DNA from: Azospirillum rugosum
Lineage (GTDB): Bacteria > Pseudomonadota > Alphaproteobacteria > Azospirillales > Azospirillaceae
Length of the DNA stretch: 64,000 nucleotides
Reading direction: 5' to 3'
Assembly (NCBI RefSeq): GCF_017876155.1
Contig: NZ_JAGINP010000006.1
Span: 124,001 to 188,000, forward strand
This document shows positions 9,119 to 16,784 of this stretch, piece by piece. Every line of letters starts with the position of its first letter. The stretch's first letter is position 1. Below the pieces are notes generated by a model. It was given only the letters and a program-made list of their open reading frames with translations. It ran no database searches and was not told the origin of the DNA. Position numbers and translations under genes: made by a program.

Positions 9119-9793
9119 CTACCCCGCGACCTCGTCCAGCCAGGTCACGAGGTCGTCCACGGTGTGGTCGATGTGGCTGCCGGTGCCGACGCCGCCCTTA
9201 TCCGGGCGAGCCCAGTCGGCCTCGCTGCGCACCCACACCGTCGTCATGCCCATGGCGTGGGCGGGGACGAGGTTGCGGGCGATGTCCTCGACCATGCAGG
9301 CGGTCGTCGGGTCGACGCCGTAATGCTCGACCAGGGTCTCGTAGGGGCGCGGGTCGGGCTTGGGCACATAGCCGGCCTCGACGATGCCGAAGATGGCCTC
9401 GAAGCGGCCGTCGATGCCCAGGCGCTTCGTCACGTTCTCGGCGTGCCGGACGGAACCGTTGGTGTAGATGATCTTGCGCCCCGGCAGCCGGTCCAGCGCG
9501 CCGGCCAGCGTGGGGGAGGGGGCCACCGGCGTCACGTCGATGTCGTGGACATAGTCCAGGAACGGCACCGGGTCGACGTCGTGCTCGACCATCAGCCCGC
9601 GCAAGGTCGTGCCGTGCTCGCGGAAGAACCGCTTCTGCATCACGCGCGCCTCGTCGTAGGAAATGCCGAAATGGTCGGCGATGAAGTCCCCGATGCGCCG
9701 GTCGACCTGGGCGAACAGGTTGCACGAGGCGGGATACAGGGTGTTGTCGAGGTCGAAGATCCAGACCCCGACGTCGCGGAGGGAAGCGGTCAT
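9119..9793 (-). CDS. HAD-family pyrimidine 5'-nucleotidase
   Basis: 224 residues. Motif I FDLDNTLYP (about 14-22) gives the nucleophile and acid/base aspartates. Motif II is YTNGS, and later come a Lys region (YVPKPDPRPYE) and the acidic motif MVEDIARNL. The N-terminal cap with CNLFAQVDRRIGDFI is typical of the yeast SDT1-like/pyrimidine 5'-nucleotidase branch. It probably dephosphorylates UMP/CMP-like nucleotides in the cytoplasm; exact substrate is inferred. Single leftward gene, divergent from the GGDEF gene. Confidence 0.88.
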   Translation of the reverse strand: MTASLRDVGVWIFDLDNTLYPASCNLFAQVDRRIGDFIADHFGISYDEARVMQKRFFREHGTTLRGLMVEHDVDPVPFLDYVHDIDVTPVAPSPTLAGALDRLPGRKIIYTNGSVRHAENVTKRLGIDGRFEAIFGIVEAGYVPKPDPRPYETLVEHYGVDPTTACMVEDIARNLVPAHAMGMTTVWVRSEADWARPDKGGVGTGSHIDHTVDDLVTWLDEVAG

Positions 9794-9948
9794 GGGGTGA
9801 GAATGGGGCGTGGCGCCCCCGCCCGCAAGCCGGATCGGCCAGGGGACCCGCCGAGGACCCGCCGGTGGTCAGTGCGATTGAAGATTGGAGCGGAAAAAGG
9901 TAGCATTTTTCCGATATGCTGTAAGGCACGCAGCCGTAGGTTTCATCC

Positions 9949-11667
9949 GTGCCCGCCGAGTATACCGTGATCCTGCCATCGACCGCCGAATCCGCCGCCC
10001 TGCCGGCGCTTGTGGCCGCCTTTCCGGGGCCGGCGATGCTGTTGGCCGCCGACCGCGCCGTCGCGGAGGCGAACGCCGCGGCGGAGGAGCTTTTGACCGG
10101 CGATCCCTTGTGGATGGCCGACGTCCAGTCGTGGCTGGCGGCGTCCAGCGTGGCGCCGGGCCTGTGCTCGGTTCCCATCGAGGTGCCGCGCGGCCTGATG
10201 ATCGTGGAATGGGCCGCCGTTCCGCTGGCCGACGGGGCCGTCCTGCTGGTGGGACGCGACGTGACGCTGGAGCGGCAGCTCCGCCACACCCTCACCGAGT
10301 CGCGGCAGCGCTACAAGGATCTGGTCGAGGCGTCGAGCGATTTCGCCTGGGAAACCGGCGCTGACGGCCGATTCGTGTTCGTCACGCCCAAGGGAGCGCT
10401 GGGTTACGGCGCCGATGCGCTGATCGGTCGCAACCCCCGCGATCTGGCGATCGACGAGTGGGGCGACCTGCCGTTGCCCTTCGACAGCCGCCGCCCGGTC
10501 GACCAGACGGAGCTGTGGCTGAAGCGCGCCGACGGCCTGCCGGCCTGCGTCGTGGCCTCCGCCCTGCCGCTCTTCGGCGCGGGGGGCGTGTGGACGGGCG
10601 CGCGGGGCGTCTGCCGCGACGTCACCGACCAGGTGCTGCGCGGGGCGGAGCTGGCGCGCGTGCGCAACCGCGAGAAGCTGCTGGCCCACATCGTCCACAC
10701 GCTGCGCGACCAGATCGACGCGGCCAAGGCGCTGCACGTCGCGGCGGCGGAGACGGCGCGGGCGCTCGGCGCCGACGGCTGCCGCATCTACCGCGCGGAC
10801 GAGTCGGGCGCGCTCTTCCCGGCCGCCGACTTCGCCGCGGAAATCCCGGCGGGGTTCGAGCCGGAAAGCTTCCAGCCGATCCTGGACCAGGTCGCCGCGG
10901 TGGACGAGGTCGTGGTGACGGCGCTCGGCGGCGATCGGCTGCTGGCGGCGCGGACCGAGCACCGGCAGGCGGTGAACGGCGCCGTGGTGGTCTGGCGCGG
11001 CGACGACTCCGACCCCTGGGACGAGGACGACCGCCATCTGATGTCCGGCGTGGCCGACCACATCGGCATCGCGCACGCCCATTTCGCCTACCAGGAGCGT
11101 TTGCGCCGCCTGTCGGAGCGCGACGGGCTGACCGGCCTGTTCAACCGCCGCACCTTCTTCGAACGGCTGGAGGAGGCGCTGGCCCGGCCGGAGACCGGGG
11201 CGTCGGCGCTGCTCTACGTCGACCTCGACAACTTCAAGGCGGTCAACGACCTGCACGGGCACCAGCAGGGCGACGCCGTGCTGAAGGCGATCGGCACCTT
11301 GCTGACCACCAGCGTGCGGCCCGGCGACCTGCCCGGCCGGCTGGGCGGGGACGAGTTCGTGCTGTGGGTCGGCCGCTCCGACGAGGAGAACGCCAAGGCC
11401 GTGGCGCAGCGCCTGCTGAACGGCATGGCCGGCCTGCGCCACCTGTCGGCCAGCCCCGAAAAGCCGCTGGGCCTGTCCATCGGCATCGCCGTGCACCGGC
11501 CGGGGCGGGAAACCGTGCAGGAGCTGACCGACCGCGCGGATTCGGCCATGTACGACGCCAAGAAGCGCGGCAAGGGCCACTACGCCTTCGCCCCCGACCC
11601 TGTGTCGACCGATCCCGTCTCCACCGACCCCGCCAACCCGGCCTCTCCCCTGGGGGCGAGCCTGTGA
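9949..11667 (+). CDS. Diguanylate cyclase with PAS and GAF-like sensory domains
   Basis: 572 residues from a GTG start. An N-terminal degenerate PAS-like region, a PAS domain (about 125-235: YKDLVEASSDFAWETGADG) and a GAF-like region (about 245-380) precede a GGDEF domain (about 390-550). The active motif GGDEF is intact at 466-470 and an RxxD inhibitory site (RPGD, 457-460) lies five residues before it. It should therefore make c-di-GMP with product inhibition. No transmembrane helix, so it senses cytoplasmic signals. Its TGA overlaps the next gene's GTG, so the two are translationally coupled. Confidence 0.93.
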   Translation: MPAEYTVILPSTAESAALPALVAAFPGPAMLLAADRAVAEANAAAEELLTGDPLWMADVQSWLAASSVAPGLCSVPIEVPRGLMIVEWAAVPLADGAVLLVGRDVTLERQLRHTLTESRQRYKDLVEASSDFAWETGADGRFVFVTPKGALGYGADALIGRNPRDLAIDEWGDLPLPFDSRRPVDQTELWLKRADGLPACVVASALPLFGAGGVWTGARGVCRDVTDQVLRGAELARVRNREKLLAHIVHTLRDQIDAAKALHVAAAETARALGADGCRIYRADESGALFPAADFAAEIPAGFEPESFQPILDQVAAVDEVVVTALGGDRLLAARTEHRQAVNGAVVVWRGDDSDPWDEDDRHLMSGVADHIGIAHAHFAYQERLRRLSERDGLTGLFNRRTFFERLEEALARPETGASALLYVDLDNFKAVNDLHGHQQGDAVLKAIGTLLTTSVRPGDLPGRLGGDEFVLWVGRSDEENAKAVAQRLLNGMAGLRHLSASPEKPLGLSIGIAVHRPGRETVQELTDRADSAMYDAKKRGKGHYAFAPDPVSTDPVSTDPANPASPLGASL

Positions 11668-13025
11668 ACCGACGTGCCGACATGCTCAATCCAAAGCCGC
11701 TCGACCCGTCCCTGCTCGACCCCAGCGACTATGAAGCCGCCAAGGCGATGGCGCGCAGCGCCGACCCGGCGGTGCGCCAACGCGTGGCGGCCTCGCCGCT
11801 GACCCGGCCGGAGCTTCTCTACTTCCTTGCCGCGGATGCGGCGGCGGAGGTGCGCCAGGCGATCGCGACCAACGCCGGCACGCCGCGGCAGGCCGACCTG
11901 ATGCTCGCGAAGGACCGCGAGGTGGCGGTGCGCGGCGCCGTGGCGCAGAAGGTCGCCGGGCTGCTGCCCGACCTGAACGCCGACCAGGCGTTGCAGGTGG
12001 AGCGGCTGACGCTCGATTGCCTGGAGGCGCTGGCCCGCGATCAGGCGACGGAGGTGCGCGGCATCCTGGCGGAGGCGTTGAAGGAGTTGCCCGGCGCGCC
12101 GCACAGCGTCATCAACCGGCTGGCCCGCGACGTGGAGCTGTCGGTCTGCGCGCCGGTGCTCCAGCATTCGCCGATCCTCACCGACGAGGATCTGGCCGAC
12201 ATCATCCTGGCCGGGCCGGTCGCCGGCGCCCTGTCGGCCATCGCCGGCCGCAAGAGCGTCTCGGCCTCCGTCGCCGACGCCATCGCGCGCTCCGACGACG
12301 AGGCGGCGGTCACGGCGCTGCTCGCCAACCCCTCGGCCCAGATCCGGGAGGAGACGCTGGACCGCATCCTGGACCAGGCGCCGCAGCACGAGCCCTGGCA
12401 CGCCCCGCTGGTCCGCCGGCCGAAGCTGCCCGCCCGTGCCGTGAGCCGGCTGGCCAGCTTCGTCGCCGACAACCTGCTGAAGGTGCTCCAGGAGCGCACC
12501 GACCTCGACCCCACGGCGGTGCGCGCCTTGGCGGAGGCGGTGCGGGCGCGGCTGAACCGCGGCGCGGCCCCGGCCGCCGGCGCGGGGGCGGCGCAGCCCC
12601 GTGGCCTCGTCGATTTCGGCGAGGAGGAGCTGGGCCACAAGGGTGGCAAGGACGGTGACAAGCCGGCCGAACGCCCGTCCGACAAGGCTGCGCGGCTCGC
12701 CAAGGAAGGCAAGCTGACCGAAAAGCTGCTGGAAGGGGCGCTTGCGGAGGGCGACCGCGCCTTCGTCATGGCCGGCTTGGGCGAGCTGGGGCAGATCCCG
12801 CTGCCCATCGTCGACCGCATCATCGGCACCCACGCCTCGCGCGCGGTGACCGCGCTGGTGTGGCGCGCCGGCCTCTCCATGCGCTTCGCCCGGCAGGTCC
12901 AACTGCGGCTTGCCCAGATTCCGCCAAAAACGGCGCTTATGGCTCGGGACGGCGTCCACTACCCGATGTCCGACGACGAGATGCGCTGGCAGCTCGCCTT
13001 CTTCGGGCTCGAAGACAAGACGTGA
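11664..13025 (+). CDS. DUF2336 domain-containing protein
   Basis: 453 residues, almost all helical, with HEAT-like short repeats (for example ADPAVRQRVAASPLTRPELL and EVAVRGAVAQKVA). This matches the alphaproteobacterial DUF2336 family, whose function is not well defined. The GTG start overlaps the GGDEF stop (GTGA) and has a G-rich Shine-Dalgarno; an ATG six codons later is the alternative. A charged low-complexity linker (about 300-350) separates N- and C-terminal helical blocks. Coupling to a c-di-GMP synthase suggests a signalling role. Confidence 0.87.
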   Translation: MNRRADMLNPKPLDPSLLDPSDYEAAKAMARSADPAVRQRVAASPLTRPELLYFLAADAAAEVRQAIATNAGTPRQADLMLAKDREVAVRGAVAQKVAGLLPDLNADQALQVERLTLDCLEALARDQATEVRGILAEALKELPGAPHSVINRLARDVELSVCAPVLQHSPILTDEDLADIILAGPVAGALSAIAGRKSVSASVADAIARSDDEAAVTALLANPSAQIREETLDRILDQAPQHEPWHAPLVRRPKLPARAVSRLASFVADNLLKVLQERTDLDPTAVRALAEAVRARLNRGAAPAAGAGAAQPRGLVDFGEEELGHKGGKDGDKPAERPSDKAARLAKEGKLTEKLLEGALAEGDRAFVMAGLGELGQIPLPIVDRIIGTHASRAVTALVWRAGLSMRFARQVQLRLAQIPPKTALMARDGVHYPMSDDEMRWQLAFFGLEDKT

Positions 13026-13051
13026 CGCCGAGTCACCACACGGATCCGTCC

Positions 13052-13705
13052 ATGCGCATCCCGGCCTTCGTCCTGTTTCTCGCCGCCGCCACCGTTCCGA
13101 CTATCGCGGCCGTCTCTCCCGCCCCCGTCCTCGCCGCCCCGCCGCCCGCCTCGCCCGAGGAGCGGGAGGTCGCGGCCGTCTTCGAAAGCGCCCGCTCGGC
13201 ACTCGCCCAGAAGCGCGGGGCCGCGGTGGTGCCCATGCTGTCCCGCGCCTCCGTCACCAAGCTGGAGGCGGTGCGCACCGCCGCCCGCAGCGGCGGCGAC
13301 TCCGGCCTGACCACCCTGGAACCGGCGGAGAAGTTCGCCGCCATGGGGCTGCGCCGCTACGTCAGCCCGTCCGACCTGCGGCGCATGTCGCTGAGCGAAC
13401 TGGCCGACCACGGCATCCGGCACGGCTGGTTGGGCCCCAACGTGATCGGCAGCAGCGGCCTCGGCCCCGTCCGCGTGAAGGGCGACCGGGCGTCGGCGCT
13501 GCTTCTGGTGGACAACCGCCCGGCGCTGGTCCCCGCCGACTTCGTTCGCGAGGGCGGCGCGTGGAAAATCGACGTCACCAACGTCTTCACCTTCGGCAGC
13601 CAGATGCTGAAGGGCTTCGCCGCCATGTCCGGCAAGAGCGACGAGGTCTACATCGCCGACCTCCTGGAAAAGCTGCCCGCCAAGCCCGCGGCGATGCCGC
13701 GGTGA
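13052..13705 (+). CDS. Secreted hypothetical protein
   Basis: 217 residues with a clear signal peptide (MRIPAFVLFLAAATVP, cleavage likely after VLAA about residue 28). The mature part starts helical (EEREVAAVFESARSALAQ) and ends in a small alpha/beta region with a conserved-looking VRVKGDRASALLLVDNRPA segment. It begins 27 bp after the DUF2336 gene. An upstream in-frame GTG overlapping that gene's stop is possible but would bury the signal peptide. Function unknown; it may be the exported end of this c-di-GMP-linked operon. Confidence 0.72.
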   Translation: MRIPAFVLFLAAATVPTIAAVSPAPVLAAPPPASPEEREVAAVFESARSALAQKRGAAVVPMLSRASVTKLEAVRTAARSGGDSGLTTLEPAEKFAAMGLRRYVSPSDLRRMSLSELADHGIRHGWLGPNVIGSSGLGPVRVKGDRASALLLVDNRPALVPADFVREGGAWKIDVTNVFTFGSQMLKGFAAMSGKSDEVYIADLLEKLPAKPAAMPR

Positions 13706-13713
13706 CGGCTCAG

Positions 13714-13754
13714 AGCCCCTCTCCCCTTGTGGGAGAGGGGTTGGGGTGAGGGGT
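13714..13754. repeat. Family C hairpin repeat, left copy (CCCCTCTCCCC type)
   Basis: A self-complementary hairpin (CCCCTCTCCC, short loop, GGGAGAGGGG) followed by TTGGGGTGAGGGG. An almost identical copy in opposite orientation is at 14144-14185, on the other side of the DUF559 gene. The two therefore form inverted terminal repeats about 40 bp long. Confidence 0.85.
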
Positions 13755-13790
13755 AAACGCCGGCAACGCTGTTGTTTTCAAGCTCGTAGC

Positions 13791-14135
13791 TTACAGCGGC
13801 CCATCGAAAAGACGCCCCTCCGCCACGGCCAGGATCGTTTCCAGGACTCCCGTCAGGTTGCGGAACACGTCCGGGTTCCAGATCCGCATGACCTGATAGC
13901 CTTGCGACTCGAGAAACGCCGTTCGCTCAGCATCCGCCACGACCGTGTGCTGGCTTCCATCCAGTTCGACGATGAGGCGACGGTCGTGACAAATGAAGTC
14001 CACCACGTACCGCCCCATCCGCTGTTGGCGTCGGAACTTCAACCCGGCCAAGCGCCGGTCTCGGACGGCGCCCCATAGGAGCTTTTCCGCATCGGTGGCC
14101 GATTGACGAAGTGATCGTGCCCTCTGCGAGGTCAT
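13791..14135 (-). CDS. DUF559 domain endonuclease-like protein
   Basis: 114 residues, typical of stand-alone DUF559 proteins related to the Vsr mismatch endonuclease fold. Visible core: LWGAVRDRRLAGLKFRRQ, then MGRYVVDFIC, an IVELDGSQH segment giving the acidic residues of a PD-(D/E)xK-like site, and GYQVMRIWNPDVFRN near the C terminus. Codon use seems less GC3-extreme than its neighbours, which hints at transfer. It lies between inverted family C hairpin repeats. Biochemical activity of this family is largely untested. Confidence 0.86.
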   Translation of the reverse strand: MTSQRARSLRQSATDAEKLLWGAVRDRRLAGLKFRRQQRMGRYVVDFICHDRRLIVELDGSQHTVVADAERTAFLESQGYQVMRIWNPDVFRNLTGVLETILAVAEGRLFDGPL

Positions 14136-14143
14136 GCGCCGGT

Positions 14144-14185
14144 CCCCCTCACCCCAACCCCTCTCCCACGGAGGGGAGAGGGGCT
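14144..14185. repeat. Family C hairpin repeat, right copy
   Basis: Reads as the inverse complement of the repeat at 13714-13754 with only a few differences around the hairpin loop and the outer end. It starts 8 bp upstream of the DUF559 start codon, so it could also influence that gene's transcription or translation. Confidence 0.85.
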
Positions 14186-14348
14186 ACTCGCCGACGAACG
14201 TGTGGGCTTTCGTGATGCCGGACAACGCGCGAAAGGTCTCACGCAGGGCGTGCGGGATGTACCCCGCCCGCGCATCCGTCCGGCGTTGCGTGGATCCCAG
14301 TGATTGCGTTACAGTCCCGGCGCACGCACTAGTCGTTGGTGCCAGCCT

Positions 14349-15077
14349 ATGACCGCTCCGGATGGATTTCCCCTCGACGCGCTGGATTCGCGATCCGACG
14401 CGCCTGTCCGTTCGGAAGCGGACCTCTTCCCGGGCTCCGCAACCGCCGCCGTCGCGCCGCCCGACGCTCCTCCTGTGGCCACCTACGCCGTTTCCTGCCC
14501 GGCGCGCTTCGCCGCGGCCGTGCTGACCCTGGCCCGGGCGCGCGGGATCGACCTGTCGGCGCTGGCCTCGGCCGCGCTGATGCTGGCTCCGGACCGGATG
14601 CCCGATCCGGGCGTGCCGGACGAGCCTGACGAACGCGCCGTGCTGGTCCTGCGGCTGGCCCCCGGCCTGGACGACGCGGCGGTCCGCCGCGCGCTGGCGG
14701 CGGCGCTGGCGCTCGCCGATCCCGGGCTGCGGCTGGTTCCCGTCGCCGAGGTCGGGCATCTGGAAGCGGCGGTGGAGACCCTGACCTACCGCAACAAGGC
14801 GCTCGCCCACGCGCTGGAGCGGGTGTCTTTCCGGCCGCTCGACGGGCCGATGACGCAGGTGCGCGACGCCGCGCAGCTGTTCGGCTTCGTCAACGAATGG
14901 TGCTTCGACGAGGATCGCGTGGTGAAGCGCTTCCGCGAGCTGGCGCCGGTCTACCACCCCGACACCGGCGTGGTCGCCTGCCGCGAGCGCATGGCCCAGC
15001 TGATCGACGCCCGCAACCTGCTGATCCGCCACGTCCGCACCGCCTACCACTCCGCCGCCTGGGCGGACCGTCGCTGA
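14349..15077 (+). CDS. C-terminal J-domain (DnaJ-like) protein
   Basis: 242 residues. The first 135 are Ala/Pro-rich and then folded but unrecognised. The C-terminal quarter contains a J-domain-like hairpin with an intact HPD motif at 203-205 (LAPVYHPDTGV) followed by a helix ending LIDARNLLIRHV. J domains recruit and stimulate Hsp70 (DnaK) ATPase, so this is a candidate specialised co-chaperone. Helix II before HPD is short and the client region unknown. The start is the ATG of MTAPDGFPL; the upstream in-frame extension looks non-coding. Confidence 0.78.
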   Translation: MTAPDGFPLDALDSRSDAPVRSEADLFPGSATAAVAPPDAPPVATYAVSCPARFAAAVLTLARARGIDLSALASAALMLAPDRMPDPGVPDEPDERAVLVLRLAPGLDDAAVRRALAAALALADPGLRLVPVAEVGHLEAAVETLTYRNKALAHALERVSFRPLDGPMTQVRDAAQLFGFVNEWCFDEDRVVKRFRELAPVYHPDTGVVACRERMAQLIDARNLLIRHVRTAYHSAAWADRR

Positions 15078-15089
15078 CCGCGACCGCGG

Positions 15090-16454
15090 TCAGGTCAGGT
15101 TCAGCTCCTCGATGCCGATGGCGTCGGCCAGGGTGGCGCCGTCCAGCACCGTCCCGTCCAGCGTGGCGCCCGTCAGGTCGGTGCCGGTCAGGTCGGCCTC
15201 GCTGAGGTTGGCTCCGCGCAGGTCGGCGCCGGCCAGCGTCGCGCCCGCCAGGTTTACCTTGCGCAGGTCGGCGTTCTTCAGGATGGCCATGCCCATGCGG
15301 GCGCGCTGGAGGTTGGCGCGCCAGACATGGCCGCTGGTGGTCTGGATGTGCACGGGGCCGAGCTGGGCATCGGTCAGGTTGGCGCCGGTCAGGGTCGCGC
15401 GCTCGAAATTCACGCCGCGCAGGTCCGCCTTGGTGAAGTCGGCCTTGCGCAGGTCCGACAGCGACAGGTCGGCGATCGCCAGCGACGCCCCGGCCAGCGA
15501 GGCGCCGCGCAGCGCGATGCACTGGAGGATGGCCGCCGACAGGTTGACGGGGCCGAGCTTGCGCCCCGACAGGTCGAGCGACGACAGGTCGGCGCGCTTG
15601 CCGTCCTTGCCGCCGCTGTCGATCCAGGCCATGTGCAGCACCAGGATCTCCCGCAGGTCGTCGTCCGGGTTCTCCAGCGTCTTGGCCCGCACGGCCGCCG
15701 ACAGGTTGGGGGAGCGCAGCTGGGCGGCATCCAGGATGGCGCCGATCAGGTTGGTGTTGGTGAAGTTGGCGCGCCCGATGGCGCAGCCGGTCAACACGGC
15801 GCCGGACAGCTTGGCGCCCGACAGGTTGGCCTCCGTCAGGTCGGCGTCGGTCAGGTCGCAGCCGGTCAGGTTGGAGCCGGTCAGGTTCGCGCGCATGAAC
15901 TTGGTGCCGCGCAGCACCGCGTCGGTCAGGTCGGTCTGCATGACGAAGGCGTTGGCCACCTTCGCGCGCGACAGGTCGGCGCCGCGGATCACCGCGGCCG
16001 TCAGTTCCGACGTCAGCACCGAGTCCTCGAAGGCGTGCTCCGTCAGCTCCCCGGACGGGGTGTAGTGCAGCAGCGTGCCGTCGCGCAGATCCACCTCCAC
16101 CAGCGTCGCTTCGGACAGGATCGCGCCGCGCAGGCAGGCGCCGCGCAGGTCGGCGCGGCGCAGGTCGGCCTTCTCCAGGTTCGCCAGCCGCAGGTCGGCG
16201 GCGTAGAGGTTGGCGTTGACCAAGTTCGCCCCGGTCAGCCGCGCGCTGAACAGCTTGGCGCCCGACAGGTCGGCGTCCGACAGGTCGATGTTCGACAGGT
16301 CCAGGTGCGACAGGTCGCGCATCTTCAGGTTCGCGCGCACGCCGCCCGCCTGGCTTTTGCGGAAAGCCAGATGCCGGTGCAGGATGGCGTTCAGCTGGTT
16401 CTGCGTCAGCTTCGTGCGTGGCGTGTTCGATCCGTAGCCTGGCGCGGACGACAT
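15090..16454 (-). CDS. Pentapeptide-repeat protein
   Basis: 454 residues. From about residue 45 it is mostly A(D/N)LXX repeats (LSNIDLSDADLSGAKLFSA and similar) in three blocks, separated by two breaks at about 125-150 and 245-280. The repeats predict a right-handed quadrilateral beta-helix. The N terminus holds a helical segment (LTQNQLNAILHRHLAFRKSQ). No signal peptide or membrane helix. Some family members mimic DNA and bind gyrase, but most have no known role. It diverges from ffh across a 330-bp gap and converges with the J-domain gene 12 bp away. Confidence 0.92.
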   Translation of the reverse strand: MSSAPGYGSNTPRTKLTQNQLNAILHRHLAFRKSQAGGVRANLKMRDLSHLDLSNIDLSDADLSGAKLFSARLTGANLVNANLYAADLRLANLEKADLRRADLRGACLRGAILSEATLVEVDLRDGTLLHYTPSGELTEHAFEDSVLTSELTAAVIRGADLSRAKVANAFVMQTDLTDAVLRGTKFMRANLTGSNLTGCDLTDADLTEANLSGAKLSGAVLTGCAIGRANFTNTNLIGAILDAAQLRSPNLSAAVRAKTLENPDDDLREILVLHMAWIDSGGKDGKRADLSSLDLSGRKLGPVNLSAAILQCIALRGASLAGASLAIADLSLSDLRKADFTKADLRGVNFERATLTGANLTDAQLGPVHIQTTSGHVWRANLQRARMGMAILKNADLRKVNLAGATLAGADLRGANLSEADLTGTDLTGATLDGTVLDGATLADAIGIEELNLT

Positions 16455-16617
16455 CCCGGGGACCCTGGTTCAGTGGAACGCCCCATTTTGATCACAACCA
16501 GCGAAAAAAGGGTTAACAATAAGTAAGAATTTCGTCAAATCCTGCCGTAATATGCCACAATTCCGGATCATAGGCCTCTCCGCACAGCCACGATCCACAG
16601 CCGCGATCGGGACGGTG

Positions 16618-16646
16618 TTGACTCGCGGTGTCGCGATGCGTATGGT
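16618..16646 (+). promoter_or_regulatory. Predicted sigma70-type promoter for ffh-rpsP-rimM-trmD-rplS
   Basis: TTGACT at 16618-16623 and TATGGT at 16641-16646 are separated by 17 bp, placing a start about 130 bp before ffh. The rest of the 330-bp gap (16455-16784) shows an AT-richer stretch near 16490-16550, probably the upstream region of the leftward pentapeptide gene. I see no convincing gene there. Confidence 0.55.
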
Positions 16647-16784
16647 CCGCCGACCTGCCTCCGTCGAGCCGATCGACCGGGTACCGCCGGCCATGCGCCG
16701 GGGACCTCCGCCAGTCCGCGAGTGTCGCGCACTGGCGCTTTTGCGCTTGCGCGGATGCGGACCGAAACTGAGGACCGCTGACCC

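Larger units (their letters stand above)
13714..14185. mobile_element. Candidate 472-bp repeat-bounded DUF559 cassette
   Basis: A single nuclease-like gene (13791-14135) is enclosed by two near-identical GC-rich hairpin repeats in inverted orientation. Nothing else lies inside. The arrangement resembles a minimal transposon, or a REP element with its associated protein, though no target-site duplication is obvious to me. It sits between a secreted-protein gene and a J-domain gene. Mobility is inference; the architecture is directly visible. Confidence 0.45.

Noticed and set aside
13714..14185. Classical insertion sequence
   Set aside because: No transposase gene and no clear target duplication; kept only as a candidate repeat-bounded cassette.
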